64,000 bases of DNA from Nakaseomyces glabratus (lineage: Eukaryota > Ascomycota > Saccharomycetes > Saccharomycetales > Saccharomycetaceae): positions 744,001 to 808,000 of the forward strand of contig NC_088956.1 in NCBI RefSeq assembly GCF_010111755.1, in the 5' to 3' direction. Below are positions 27,356 through 37,279 of the stretch, piece after piece. The stretch's first letter is position 1. Each line of letters opens with the position of its first letter. The notes under the pieces were generated by a model. The model was not told where the DNA came from. It ran no database searches and worked only from the letters and a program-made list of their open reading frames with translations. The position numbers and the translations under genes were made by a program.

Positions 27356-29815
27356 CTACTCAAAGTCATCCTCATCAAACTCGTCCTCTTCGTTATTATC
27401 ATCTGATAACTCAGAGTCGTGGTTATATTCATCATGAGCATCGTCAAGTACATTTAGCTTGGTGACACTTGATGATGGTGAGGAGGCTCTCTTTGTGAGG
27501 GCACTCATCTCTTCTAATATAGATTCACCTGGGTACGTCTTCACCGGGGATGTAAGTGGCGAACCTAGATGTAGGTATATACGCTTCCCAATCTCTTTGC
27601 TTTCCGGTGATACGTGCGTCTTATTACTGTGACCACTTTTCTCAGTATCAACAGGGCCCTTCTTAGATATATTTGTACCATTGGTAGTGGTTGCAATTTT
27701 GTCTCCTTGCTGAGACATCAATTTCTGGTCTGCGTTATTTTTCTTTCCCTTATTCGGAGTTTCGTTTTCGGTCGATGTCGTAGCTGCTTTGGTATCGTTT
27801 ACATCATCTAAGTTGTCATCGGAGCTGAGATCAGGCAGATCGTCTGTGCTCAACAATGTGTCTCGCCAATAGTTTACATCAGTGAATTTCTCTTCTTGCG
27901 TACTTCTGAAATACGGCTTTGAAGCATCATCAGGCCCATTGCTTTGAAAACTAATATTCCCCATTTTACCATCAACAGTCCCACTTACAGGGGAACCCGG
28001 TGTAAAAGAACTTATACTTCTCATGTCATCATCGGCATTAAGTAGAACTGGTGGGAAGAAGTGATCGACAAGCTCATTTATATGAATGTACGAGCTCTTA
28101 TACCCAGCCAATTCCAACAGTTCCATATGTACTTCACCTTCTGTATTAATCGTAAATATCCTAGAACTTGGTATACCCACAGTACGATAGGACAGGGCAT
28201 CTGTAATACGATTACCAAAGCCAGCGAAAAAAGGAGTTGGCTTTTCATCATCAGTATTGGTTGCCGAGAATGTTAAAGTATGCCCTTTATCAATAGCATC
28301 AGAGATCTTCTCATTTGTTCCACCTGCATCTTCAAGTTTTTGCGATTCTCTTGCTGTGTGGAAATCTATATTATCAAAATATAATGACCGGATGTCATTC
28401 AAACATGCAATCTTAAATATCTCTGGCTTTTTTAGAATTACTTCACGCCTTAGAGCTGCCATGGTTCTATCTGGAGATAATATAACTGGTCCTGCAGGAA
28501 GCCGATGCCCACTTTGAATGATTGAGCGCAGATAATTTCTGGTAGAGTCAGCTTGACCAGCACTTCTTGCTGTCAAATACATTATATTGTACCCATTTCT
28601 TGCTATTTCACTGAATAATTTCGCGACACCTTGATGAGTCCAATCTTTCCCAATCATAGCTAAAACATGACCCAATGCATCTGATTTAGTGATTGTTCCG
28701 TCAATATCACTGATTACTATCGGGACATCCCATTTCCAAACAAAAAGCTTGGATGTTATCACAGACCTACCATGATCTATAGAAAATGCGAGATCATTTT
28801 CACCGTAAACCAAATTCAAGCATTTTAATTGATCGCTACTTAGCCTTATTGTCTTGATAAATCTGCGGTTTTTTTCTTCATCATCTTGGGATATCTGAGA
28901 ACTTGAATCAAGCTCATCTGAGGATGCATGAAAAGTAGAATCCGCCGATGCTGGCGATGGAGGAGACATAACAAGCTCAGACGTATTTCCACTCATCGTT
29001 GGAGACTGAGGTGGTGACATGAGCGGTGACTTATTGTTTTCGAAGGGATTCACAATTTTAATGTTACCCTTCCCATCTTCTTGTATGAAGTTCGAAATAT
29101 CGGCCTCACTACCAAGTTCTTCTTTCAGGATACTTTTTAATTGCTCATCCGTATCATGCACTTTTTCTTTATTTGGCTTATAGCCTTCAATATCGAGTAG
29201 TAAACTACCATCATTCTCTAGTTTACTGGGTATGTGAATCTCAGTTAATTTACGATTCAGATTCTCTTGAAAAGTTTTAGTCTTTTTCTTATTCAAAGTT
29301 CTATCTTCTTTATCAAAATTTTCAGTAGATTCATTGATATCAAGGAAATCAGGCTCTTCTAATTTGTCAATTACGGGGCTTCCTGAATCTAGAAAGGTTG
29401 ATTTATGCGAATCTATCCTTTGTGTTGCATCATCTTCCATCCCATTATTCAAATCGAGTGAAGTTGATACCGGTGACTGATTTGGACTAGAACTTGCACT
29501 AATCACAGGCGAATCCAACAATTCCTTTGGAATATCATCTGCATTAGCTGATGTTTCAAACACAAAATACGCTTCACCCGATTCACCTAGCTTCATCGGC
29601 ACATTAGTGGATTTACCATTTACTAGAACTTCAACTTTCTTTTGTGAGGGTTTCAAGATTTGAAACTTCCCAAACCTGACGTGAAATGGAGAACATGCTA
29701 AAGTCCCATCTGGATGCTCAACAACAATAACATCTATTGCACCGGATAATGTAGCTGGATTAATCGATGACCAAGTCTTAGATACAGATCCGAAAGCTCT
29801 TCCAACATATTGCAT
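27356..29815 (-). CDS. PAH1: Pah1, phosphatidate phosphatase (lipin)
   Basis: Orthologue of Pah1/Smp2 (YMR165C), the Mg2+-dependent phosphatase that makes diacylglycerol from phosphatidate and so balances triacylglycerol and phospholipid synthesis. The 819-residue protein opens with the N-LIP domain (MQYVGRAFGSVSKTWSS..., to about 100). A Ser/Asp-rich regulatory segment follows, then the C-LIP/HAD domain with the catalytic DxDxT motif DIDGT, D370 to T374. A tryptophan in the VNYWRDTLL box at about 640 and the acidic C-terminus ...EEDEFDEDDFE, which recruits the Nem1-Spo7 phosphatase, are both kept. Many Ser-Pro sites suggest Pho85/Cdk1 control. The frame is open to 29845 from a TTG; 29815 is the first ATG. 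Confidence 0.96.
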   Translation of the reverse strand: MQYVGRAFGSVSKTWSSINPATLSGAIDVIVVEHPDGTLACSPFHVRFGKFQILKPSQKKVEVLVNGKSTNVPMKLGESGEAYFVFETSANADDIPKELLDSPVISASSSPNQSPVSTSLDLNNGMEDDATQRIDSHKSTFLDSGSPVIDKLEEPDFLDINESTENFDKEDRTLNKKKTKTFQENLNRKLTEIHIPSKLENDGSLLLDIEGYKPNKEKVHDTDEQLKSILKEELGSEADISNFIQEDGKGNIKIVNPFENNKSPLMSPPQSPTMSGNTSELVMSPPSPASADSTFHASSDELDSSSQISQDDEEKNRRFIKTIRLSSDQLKCLNLVYGENDLAFSIDHGRSVITSKLFVWKWDVPIVISDIDGTITKSDALGHVLAMIGKDWTHQGVAKLFSEIARNGYNIMYLTARSAGQADSTRNYLRSIIQSGHRLPAGPVILSPDRTMAALRREVILKKPEIFKIACLNDIRSLYFDNIDFHTARESQKLEDAGGTNEKISDAIDKGHTLTFSATNTDDEKPTPFFAGFGNRITDALSYRTVGIPSSRIFTINTEGEVHMELLELAGYKSSYIHINELVDHFFPPVLLNADDDMRSISSFTPGSPVSGTVDGKMGNISFQSNGPDDASKPYFRSTQEEKFTDVNYWRDTLLSTDDLPDLSSDDNLDDVNDTKAATTSTENETPNKGKKNNADQKLMSQQGDKIATTTNGTNISKKGPVDTEKSGHSNKTHVSPESKEIGKRIYLHLGSPLTSPVKTYPGESILEEMSALTKRASSPSSSVTKLNVLDDAHDEYNHDSELSDDNNEEDEFDEDDFE

Positions 29816-30868
29816 CTTCCAAAGATTTACTAAATAAAATACCAACCTAAACCAATGTATATGAAACCGCTAGCCAACGAAAGACTCAAAAAATTGAATA
29901 GATTTACTAATCTGCTGAACAAAAGTATCTTGCTTTTATACTAATATTGATATCCTTTTAAACTCAACAAAACCGCACCAACCCTAATAGAGGTTTCTAA
30001 TGTTCTGATGCTGCAAATAGTTGGGTAGTCCTGATAAAAACCAAGAGTATATACCGTCTTGGAACTGGTTAGTTAGGGATATTCACTTCTATTGCAGCTC
30101 AGAGTATAGTTTAGGGCCAAACATTTCACCTTCTATGTCTCGCACTCGTTAAGATGGCATTACCTGCGTTCTCCCCTGTAAAACGTTCTCTCAACGGGCA
30201 TTCTGTGATCCGAAAAAAATCAAGCATTACAGGCTCATCGCAAAAACATCACAAAAGACATGGCAACAAGTTTCAAAGACTATGTAGAATAGATCGTAGG
30301 AGTTCAAGAATATGAATAGACTGTGATTATACGTACAATAATAGCCCTATATGTTTAATATTTACAAATATATATGCAGCCCTTTTACTATTTTACATTA
30401 ATGGTTAACCAATTGTGATGGAGTCGACATAATTCAATACCGGAATAAAAATAATACATCGAACAACTAAAATGCCAGCCAATGACCTCATGCGATAATA
30501 CTCCAATATAAGATATATTTTTTGCTGTTCTCCTCTATTTTCTTGTTTAGTTAAAATGAAACTCATAAATTGTGCGGCTTTAGTGTCATTTTCGAATGTC
30601 ATATATGCATGAATATTGTATTATTATATATGCATAGTTTTATACTTGCAAGTGCCAAATTACAGGAAATGTAATGTCAAATTTGTCAGACCTGAAACTG
30701 ATAGGATAGAAAAAATTCGATCTCCTGTGGACTTCCTAAAGCCATATTACATTTTAAGCGTTCAAAGACTTCCTACCTTTTCACAAAGAAAATATATGCA
30801 AAGCTGTTACGCATATTTCATGATTTCAAGCAATTATAAATATGCAAAATATCTGAATATCAACTTGG
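29816..30868. other. PAH1 upstream region and MME1 3' side
   Basis: About 1 kb, with one exact PAC octamer at 30234-30241. I did not find a zinc-response or inositol-response element that matches the S. cerevisiae consensus. No gene is supported. Confidence 0.5.
30234..30241. promoter_or_regulatory. PAC element upstream of PAH1
   Basis: Exact CTCATCGC about 420 bp upstream of the PAH1 ATG. Confidence 0.5.
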
Positions 30869-31975
30869 TCACAGATCTAGTTTTTCGGATTCTCTATTAC
30901 TCAATACCCTCAATGCCATCTGGTATAGCAGCAACATTATACTACTTTGTACACTTGTCCACACAAAACGAGGGCCTACTCCACTGAAAAACCCGAAAAA
31001 TCCTTCTGAAGTATAGACAGTTCTTAAGCTTTTAAATATTGAGTTTGTCAATGTTACCGGCTTGGAAACATTTTTTATCTTGGTATCAGTCGATATATCG
31101 ATTTGCGAAGGCAGTTGCGTTTGGACTCTAGTTTTAACCACATCCAGAGGTGTCGTGAGAATTCCTGCGAGACCACCTGCACATGCACCTGTAACAATTT
31201 CATTAGAAATCGATAGGTCATGCTTATAGATATCCTTACCTTCTAGAAGGAATGCCCATTGTCTAAATTTCTCGTAAAATGCGAATTGTAATGCACTAAA
31301 CGGTAAATCCCTGGCCAGCGTTGCTTTATATCCAAAAAATAAGGCCGCTACACCTTCAGTTCTATAAATAGTTGCAATGGCATTTCTTAGACTCTTATAA
31401 TTATATCCTGAATTGAAATGAGGATTATTGTAGCAACCTTGCAATTGCAGTCTAGTTTTCAGCACTTCCGATGGAACGTATACAAAACTGGAAAAGAAAT
31501 CACCCAGGAAACCAGCTGTGAGGTGAGAAAATGTATCATTGAGATGGTAGTCATTGATCATAGTCCTCTTTGTAAACTCGTAGGTACTGAAGAAAATAGC
31601 TGCACTAGGAAAAGATCCAAGCATGGCCGCACAATACCCACCATATAGGCCTCTACGGAACCCTTCCTCTATAAACATGGTTCTGTATGCCTGTAGCATG
31701 TGCTTGTATTTATGTACATTTGGAGCACCCTGTTGTCTGGTCTTAACAGTATCCAGTGAGTGCATGGCAGAGTCACCTATTATGCCTCCTACACCACCTG
31801 CAAGGAAACAATGCCAAATGGGACTGTGCTCGTAATCATCAAACAAGTTCTGATCATCTCCTGACCGACTAGAACTCGGACCCGAACCACCAGAGGTAGT
31901 CGGTATATCATGTCCATGCCCGTCAGTATCATGCACAGTACCAAATACTGGTATTGAAGATGTGAAACTCCACAT
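30869..31975 (-). CDS. MME1: Mme1, mitochondrial carrier (Mg2+ export)
   Basis: Orthologue of YMR166C (Mme1), a mitochondrial carrier family protein reported to export magnesium across the inner membrane. The 368 residues contain three carrier repeats with signature loops SLDTVKTRQ (first, with Ser instead of Pro), [10 protein letters not shown] (second) and [10 protein letters not shown] (third), and six predicted membrane helices rich in Gly and aromatic residues. The first 50 residues are hydrophilic and Ser/Gly/Asp-rich and lack an obvious presequence, as is normal for carriers. It is divergent from MLH1 over 860 bp, with the S. cerevisiae gene order. Confidence 0.92.
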   Translation of the reverse strand: MWSFTSSIPVFGTVHDTDGHGHDIPTTSGGSGPSSSRSGDDQNLFDDYEHSPIWHCFLAGGVGGIIGDSAMHSLDTVKTRQQGAPNVHKYKHMLQAYRTMFIEEGFRRGLYGGYCAAMLGSFPSAAIFFSTYEFTKRTMINDYHLNDTFSHLTAGFLGDFFSSFVYVPSEVLKTRLQLQGCYNNPHFNSGYNYKSLRNAIATIYRTEGVAALFFGYKATLARDLPFSALQFAFYEKFRQWAFLLEGKDIYKHDLSISNEIVTGACAGGLAGILTTPLDVVKTRVQTQLPSQIDISTDTKIKNVSKPVTLTNSIFKSLRTVYTSEGFFGFFSGVGPRFVWTSVQSSIMLLLYQMALRVLSNRESEKLDL

Positions 31976-32835
31976 CCCTATAGTCCTGTGTTATACTCCT
32001 GTTTGAGAATTGCACTATTCCCTAATGTGCAAAACAAAAAACCCAAAAATGCCCAAAAATCTTTGTATTATTTACAAGCCGTTCGATTCCAGGATAGAAG
32101 AGATCAATTGCAACTTATGACAGCTAGACTCACTAATTTTGGTATCTATTCCTTCTGAGAACTGAGGCACCCTATTAAGCAAGGTGTCCAAAAAAAAAGG
32201 CACTAAGTGAAACGAAACAATAAAGTGATTACTTATATGCCAAATGTAACACTAGCAATATCGGTATACTCGAATTACTAATCCAATCTCTCGGTATTTG
32301 CGTGCTTGAGTTCGAGAACTTGTTAGCTCTTTTGTCAAAATGCTCACATTTTTTTCTTCGAGATTTTTGGGACTTGTTCAGCGATGAGTTGACAAAAGTA
32401 ATCAAAATCATAGGGCATCGAGCTATAACTGAGCGTTGCAAAGATACAGGGCATCGTAGCTGAGCAACCAACGATGCACGTAAAGCAAGCCGAGAGTATT
32501 GCTATTTGGTACCATATTAAATGAGAATGTTTCTATTGGGACCATGACATGAAGAAATCGTCTATCGTTGGAGTGGTAGATCATATCTTAGGATTTCCTA
32601 GCGCAGAATTCTAATGTAGGCCAATTTTAGTAACTACAACTTAAATAGATTTTGTGTATATAGCTAATAGACTTTGTATCATAGTAGCGAAAAGATCTTG
32701 TGACTATGCTTCTACATCAGAGACATCAATTTCTGGTAAAATTGCAGAAAAAGGTTAGAGAGATGCAAACACCATTTTAAAACAAGTACAGGTATTAGAG
32801 CTGAAAAGAGCTACCGGGCAAAAGCCAAGAAGAAC
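31976..32835. other. Divergent promoter region of MME1 and MLH1
   Basis: 860 bp. One exact PAC octamer at 32381-32388. Around 32400-32470 short GGCATCGWRGCT-like sequences recur twice. No gene is supported and no MluI cell-cycle box is present. Confidence 0.5.
32381..32388. promoter_or_regulatory. PAC element between MME1 and MLH1
   Basis: Exact GCGATGAG, about 410 bp from the MME1 ATG and 450 bp from the MLH1 ATG, so the target gene is uncertain. Confidence 0.45.
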
Positions 32836-35007
32836 ATGGGTAAGATTAGAGCTTTGGACCCCTCAGTGGTGAACAAAATTGCCGCTGGTGAGATTATTAT
32901 CTCACCAGTTAATGCCCTTAAAGAAATCTTGGAAAACTCGATAGATGCAGGTGCCACAATGCTGGAAATTTTGGTTAGAGATGGTGGTATCAAACTGTTG
33001 CAAGTGAGCGATAATGGATGTGGTATTCAATTGGATGATTTACCTTTGCTATGTGAGAGATTTGCCACATCAAAGCTTACAAACTTCCAGGATCTGGAGA
33101 ATATTGCTACCTATGGTTTTAGAGGTGAGGCTCTGGCATCCATATCTCATATTGCCAGACTTTCAGTTACTACAAAGACGAATGATGAGCAATGTGCTTA
33201 TAAGGTTAGCTATAACGAGGGAAAAATGGTGGATAAACCCAAGCCAGTTGCTGGTAAGAATGGGACAAGCATACATGTGGAAGACCTCTTTTACAACATA
33301 CCATCCAGACTACGGGCCTTAAAAACCCCAAATGAGGAATTTACGAGGATTCTGGATGTTGTAGGAAGATATGGTATACATTCTAAAGGAATTGGCTTTT
33401 CATGTAAAAAGTTTGGTGACTCTAGCTATTCTATTACATTAAAACCTGATTTTACAACCATTGATAGAATAAGATCAATATACGGAAATAACGTTGCTAC
33501 TAGTATTATAGGATTTGAAATGGACTCCAACGAAAATCTAGGACTTACAAAAGTCAGCGGCTATATTAGCACATCCAACCTGAATAACAAAAAATCTGTA
33601 CAACCGATATTTTTCATAAATGATAGATTGGTTACTTGTGACCCATTAAGGAGGGCCATATACAATACTTATACGAATTACTTGCCTAAAGGTACGAGAC
33701 CCTTCATTTATTTGAGTATAAATATCAGTCCACCATCGGTAGATGTTAATGTTCACCCAACAAAGAGAGAAGTGAGATTTCTACACCAAGATGAAATAAT
33801 AGATGAAATAACAACATCCATTAATGATCAACTGTCTAAATTGGACACAACTAGAACTTTTAATAGAGGAGTCATGATGTCCAAACCGTTAACTGACAAC
33901 TCCAGTACGAAATACAGCCAAGCCGCGACACCTACAACCACACACCCTATGAATTCAAGTCAAACCTCTCAACGTAGATATGAAAACAAGCTTGTAAGAG
34001 TTGATTCTTCTCAAGCTAAGATAACCTCATTCCTGAAATCTAGCCAATATAATTCTGCTGAATACATCAGTGCTTCACAGCATATAGGTAAACAATCCAA
34101 TACTGCAAGCGATAATAATAAAGATAAAGCTACACCGATTGATCTCAATGATGATGTCAACATAACACGCGCTCAAAGTTTGCAGGATGAGAGCCAATCC
34201 AATACATATTCTATGCTATCAAAGGAAAGAGTGACAGTTAATTTAACCAGTATTGAATCACTTCGAAACCAGGTGGATATGTCTGCTCATAAAGAACTAA
34301 CTGAAATTTTTGCTGGCTCAAATTATATTGGCATTGTTGACTATTATAAAAGATTACTTACAATTCAGTTCGATTTGAAGCTTTTCTTAGTGGATTATGG
34401 AGCGATTTGTAATGAGTTGTTCTACCAAATCGGTCTTACTGATTTTGCTAACTTTGGAACGATACAGCTTCAAACACAAGATACTGAACAGCTATCTATA
34501 AGAAACATATTAAAGACTTTGAATTTGGCTGAAACTAAGATTGATGAAATATCCTCACAATTAGTTGAAATGAAAGAAATGCTGTGGGAATATTTCTCAA
34601 TAGAAATTATCGAAAATGAGTCACATGTAGCTTTCTTAAAGACAATTCCTCTATTACTCAAGGGTTACACACCTTCACTTTCTAAATTACCCTTATTTAT
34701 TTACCGGTTAGGGACAATTGTTAATTGGAACTCTGAACAGGAGTGCCTTGACGGAATTTTAAAGCAAATCGCTCTTTTCTATATCCCAGAAATAATTATG
34801 GAAGTGAGTAGCAGTTCAGAGAGTCCAAAAGGGGAAAAGCACTCGAATACGGAAAATGCACACAAAAAAGAGGAATTATCAGAGAAAATCGAACATGTCA
34901 TATACCCCTGTCTGAAGAGGAGATTTTTAGCACCGTCTTCAATAGTGGATGATGTTATCGAAATTGCCAATCTTCCAGGCCTTTACAAGGTATTCGAGAG
35001 ATGCTGA
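32836..35007 (+). CDS. MLH1: Mlh1, DNA mismatch repair MutL homologue
   Basis: Orthologue of Mlh1 (YMR167W), partner of Pms1, Mlh3 and Mlh2 in mismatch repair and meiotic crossover formation. The 723-residue protein keeps the GHKL ATPase motifs: the ENSIDAGA helix (about 37), DNGCGI (about 59) and YGFRGEALASISH (about 95-108). The fold continues to about 340 with VDVNVHPTKREVRF. A Ser/Thr-rich linker at about 345-470 contains the conserved SQAKITSFL stretch. The C-terminal dimerisation domain ends in FERC, the tail that completes the Pms1 endonuclease site. It ends only 14 bp from the CEP3 stop codon, which faces it. No sign of inactivation. Confidence 0.97.
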   Translation: MGKIRALDPSVVNKIAAGEIIISPVNALKEILENSIDAGATMLEILVRDGGIKLLQVSDNGCGIQLDDLPLLCERFATSKLTNFQDLENIATYGFRGEALASISHIARLSVTTKTNDEQCAYKVSYNEGKMVDKPKPVAGKNGTSIHVEDLFYNIPSRLRALKTPNEEFTRILDVVGRYGIHSKGIGFSCKKFGDSSYSITLKPDFTTIDRIRSIYGNNVATSIIGFEMDSNENLGLTKVSGYISTSNLNNKKSVQPIFFINDRLVTCDPLRRAIYNTYTNYLPKGTRPFIYLSINISPPSVDVNVHPTKREVRFLHQDEIIDEITTSINDQLSKLDTTRTFNRGVMMSKPLTDNSSTKYSQAATPTTTHPMNSSQTSQRRYENKLVRVDSSQAKITSFLKSSQYNSAEYISASQHIGKQSNTASDNNKDKATPIDLNDDVNITRAQSLQDESQSNTYSMLSKERVTVNLTSIESLRNQVDMSAHKELTEIFAGSNYIGIVDYYKRLLTIQFDLKLFLVDYGAICNELFYQIGLTDFANFGTIQLQTQDTEQLSIRNILKTLNLAETKIDEISSQLVEMKEMLWEYFSIEIIENESHVAFLKTIPLLLKGYTPSLSKLPLFIYRLGTIVNWNSEQECLDGILKQIALFYIPEIIMEVSSSSESPKGEKHSNTENAHKKEELSEKIEHVIYPCLKRRFLAPSSIVDDVIEIANLPGLYKVFERC

Positions 35008-35021
35008 AAGTTATTCTGCTA

Positions 35022-36857
35022 TTAGTCAATGACTCTATCAATAGGATATTTCTCCTCAAATTCGCTTACAATCTCTAATATAGTTGGATCTAACATACTA
35101 TCCTCATCTTCTTCATATATACCTTCACCTATTGATTTTCCTGGAATTAATGAACCTAATCCTTTCAGTAAATAGTTTAGTTTGTTATTGGATTTCGATA
35201 TAGTCGCAACATCGTTTTGTAGAACTTTAAACACTGGATGCTGGAACTCCCCTCCAGTATCTACTACGTCGGTTTTCCCAAATTCTTTCCGAAGAAGTGT
35301 AAATCTAAAAATAATATATTTTAGGTTCTCCAAATGATTACCAAATATCGGAGGTAGATTTACAATTAGTTCATTAATATCAAGAACGATTTCATGAATC
35401 TCGACCGAGTTTTCAAATATATGATAAAAATTCGTAAACGTTGCAACTCTAGACAGATAGTAAATCACAAGTGGATGCTTATTAAATGTATCATGTCCAT
35501 GCTCAAAATTTTTTACCAATAGTTTAATGATATTTTTTGTAATCCGTATTAGTTTGTTTAAGCTCACCTTATTATCATAGAAAATTATTTGCAGTTTTTG
35601 AATCTTCCATGAAACTGTATATAAGATAAAGTGACCAAGAAATTTCTCAAATTTTGAATTAATTGATTTTTGATCTTCCTCTAAATTTGATACCTTTTGA
35701 GTATAAATGTCTACCTCACGCTGAACTGCATCGAGCGTCTTTGGAGGTGGTTTTAGCCCATTGTTTAGATATTGATCTATATCCCTATCCAAAGACAAAA
35801 GCTTCCAAAACAGTATCTCATAATTATCTTCCTCTTTATATACATCTGTGCTCGGGAGATCTTCCAAATATGCTGCATGTTTCAACAGACTCCCCAACTC
35901 ACGATTGAAATCAATAGATTTATTCGGTCCCTCTTGAATATAATCACAGGCACATATCCTATACCATAGTCTGTTCAATGACTCATTTGCAATACTGCCT
36001 ATTATATCTTCTGAATTTGAGGCGGAGATAACAGTTGCACTTAAAAGTTTCGTAACATACATAGCGTTTGTTAGAATCATGTTTGCCTGGATAGGGAACT
36101 GGAATGAGTATAACGTAGTAGAGAGTATAATGTAGGTTTGTATAAACCGTATGTCTGGTTGGGCCATGAAATTGCACCGATATAAGGAGTCAATAGTAGT
36201 TGTGATAAAGCCTTCATAAATTTTACAACGAATTTGTTCTTCTGTTAAAGTTTGCTTTTTAGTAAAGTCTCTAACCTTATCTATGCTTATAATTCCATCC
36301 AAGAGTTCTTTCGGGCAGTAGTACACCCCCATAGTAAAAATAGACCATAGTAAAGCCCTGGAATAACATTTATCAGAATCTGAGAACGGGAGTTTGGAAG
36401 ATTGATCTTCCTTTATATCCCAATATTGCTCCAGAATTTTGTATAGTTCAGTCACGTCACCAATACATCCAAAATATAACGTACCTAAGTTTTCAATAGT
36501 ATAGTTCAGGAGTTTGTAAGACCCAGTTTCCGTTATGCTGCTCTCCCAAAACTGTGCCTCCACGTTTAGATAATCTAAAACTTCATTATTTTCATACTTC
36601 AGCTTCTGTGACTTGAACAATCCAATATTAGGAATCCAATATTCATAGCTTTGCCAGAAACGCAGCAATCCACTCAAATATCCCTTCTCTGATTCATGAT
36701 TACCTTTATTAGCAGAAATAGCTGATTGAACACATTCACTTTCGGTACCTCTCTTTCGACAATGCCCGCACGGTACAAGTCTATCACACTTTACTTTTCT
36801 CTTGCTACACACTGAACATGGTCTATTTGATTTGGTAGGCAATGGCCTTTGAAACAT
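35022..36857 (-). CDS. CEP3: Cep3, CBF3 kinetochore zinc-cluster subunit
   Basis: Orthologue of Cep3 (YMR168C), the homodimeric subunit of CBF3 that reads the CCG of centromere element CDEIII. The 611-residue protein has a Zn2Cys6 cluster at the extreme N-terminus with ligands C14, C17, C24, C30, C33 and C42, followed by a long helical domain related to the regulatory region of Gal4-type factors. The length is very close to S. cerevisiae. It implies point centromeres in this organism, although none is visible in this window. An ACGCGT box and a PAC site lie just upstream. Confidence 0.95.
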   Translation of the reverse strand: MFQRPLPTKSNRPCSVCSKRKVKCDRLVPCGHCRKRGTESECVQSAISANKGNHESEKGYLSGLLRFWQSYEYWIPNIGLFKSQKLKYENNEVLDYLNVEAQFWESSITETGSYKLLNYTIENLGTLYFGCIGDVTELYKILEQYWDIKEDQSSKLPFSDSDKCYSRALLWSIFTMGVYYCPKELLDGIISIDKVRDFTKKQTLTEEQIRCKIYEGFITTTIDSLYRCNFMAQPDIRFIQTYIILSTTLYSFQFPIQANMILTNAMYVTKLLSATVISASNSEDIIGSIANESLNRLWYRICACDYIQEGPNKSIDFNRELGSLLKHAAYLEDLPSTDVYKEEDNYEILFWKLLSLDRDIDQYLNNGLKPPPKTLDAVQREVDIYTQKVSNLEEDQKSINSKFEKFLGHFILYTVSWKIQKLQIIFYDNKVSLNKLIRITKNIIKLLVKNFEHGHDTFNKHPLVIYYLSRVATFTNFYHIFENSVEIHEIVLDINELIVNLPPIFGNHLENLKYIIFRFTLLRKEFGKTDVVDTGGEFQHPVFKVLQNDVATISKSNNKLNYLLKGLGSLIPGKSIGEGIYEEDEDSMLDPTILEIVSEFEEKYPIDRVID

Positions 36858-36970
36858 CGTTATCTTCCAATATATATTGATTCAGCTCTCAAAAAATGTT
36901 CTTCAGATACTTAGCATTGCTGAACTTCAAATTAACTGCTATTTCTCGTTAACTGACTAGTAACATTAAT

Positions 36971-36991
36971 ACGCGTATACTAGGCGATGAG
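36971..36991. promoter_or_regulatory. MluI box and PAC element upstream of CEP3
   Basis: ACGCGT (36971-36976), inside the palindrome TACGCGTA, is the binding core of the MBF G1/S factor. An exact GCGATGAG follows at 36984-36991. Both are 110-135 bp upstream of the CEP3 ATG. Cell-cycle control is inferred from the motif alone. Confidence 0.45.
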
Positions 36992-37028
36992 CAAAGCGCG
37001 TCAGCATGTGATTATTGAAACCAAAATG

Positions 37029-37037
37029 GTCACGTGA
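37029..37037. promoter_or_regulatory. E-box (Cbf1-type site)
   Basis: GTCACGTGA matches the Cbf1 consensus RTCACRTG. It lies about 175 bp upstream of CEP3 and 240 bp beyond the ALD stop codon. Confidence 0.45.
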
Positions 37038-37279
37038 TAACAACAAATATAGTCATATAATAGTCGAACACTTATAATTATTTATCATTATTTCAAATGT
37101 ATTTAAAAACATAACATCTTTTTTTCTTTCTAAAATATTGCAAGTCCTTAAAATTTTCTATGAAAGAATCTTGAGTTTACTATTGATAATTTATAATACT
37201 ATATTGGAGATCCTAGCCAATATATGAAACACACACAAGTGCAATACATAGTTTGGGCAGGAAAATGTTACTGAAATGA

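Larger units (their letters stand above)
36858..37279. other. CEP3 upstream region and ALD 3' side
   Basis: 422 bp. Contains the ACGCGT and PAC sites near CEP3, and an E-box GTCACGTGA at 37029-37037 followed by AT-rich DNA. No gene. Confidence 0.55.

Noticed and set aside
30616..30987. 123-codon frame on the plus strand overlapping the end of MME1
   Set aside because: Runs antisense into MME1, has no domain and no resemblance to known proteins.
37029..37145. Possible point centromere: CDEI-like GTCACGTGA followed by AT-rich DNA next to CEP3
   Set aside because: No CDEIII element with its central CCG is found at the proper distance; the AT-rich stretch is followed only by pyrimidine runs. 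A plain E-box explains the match.
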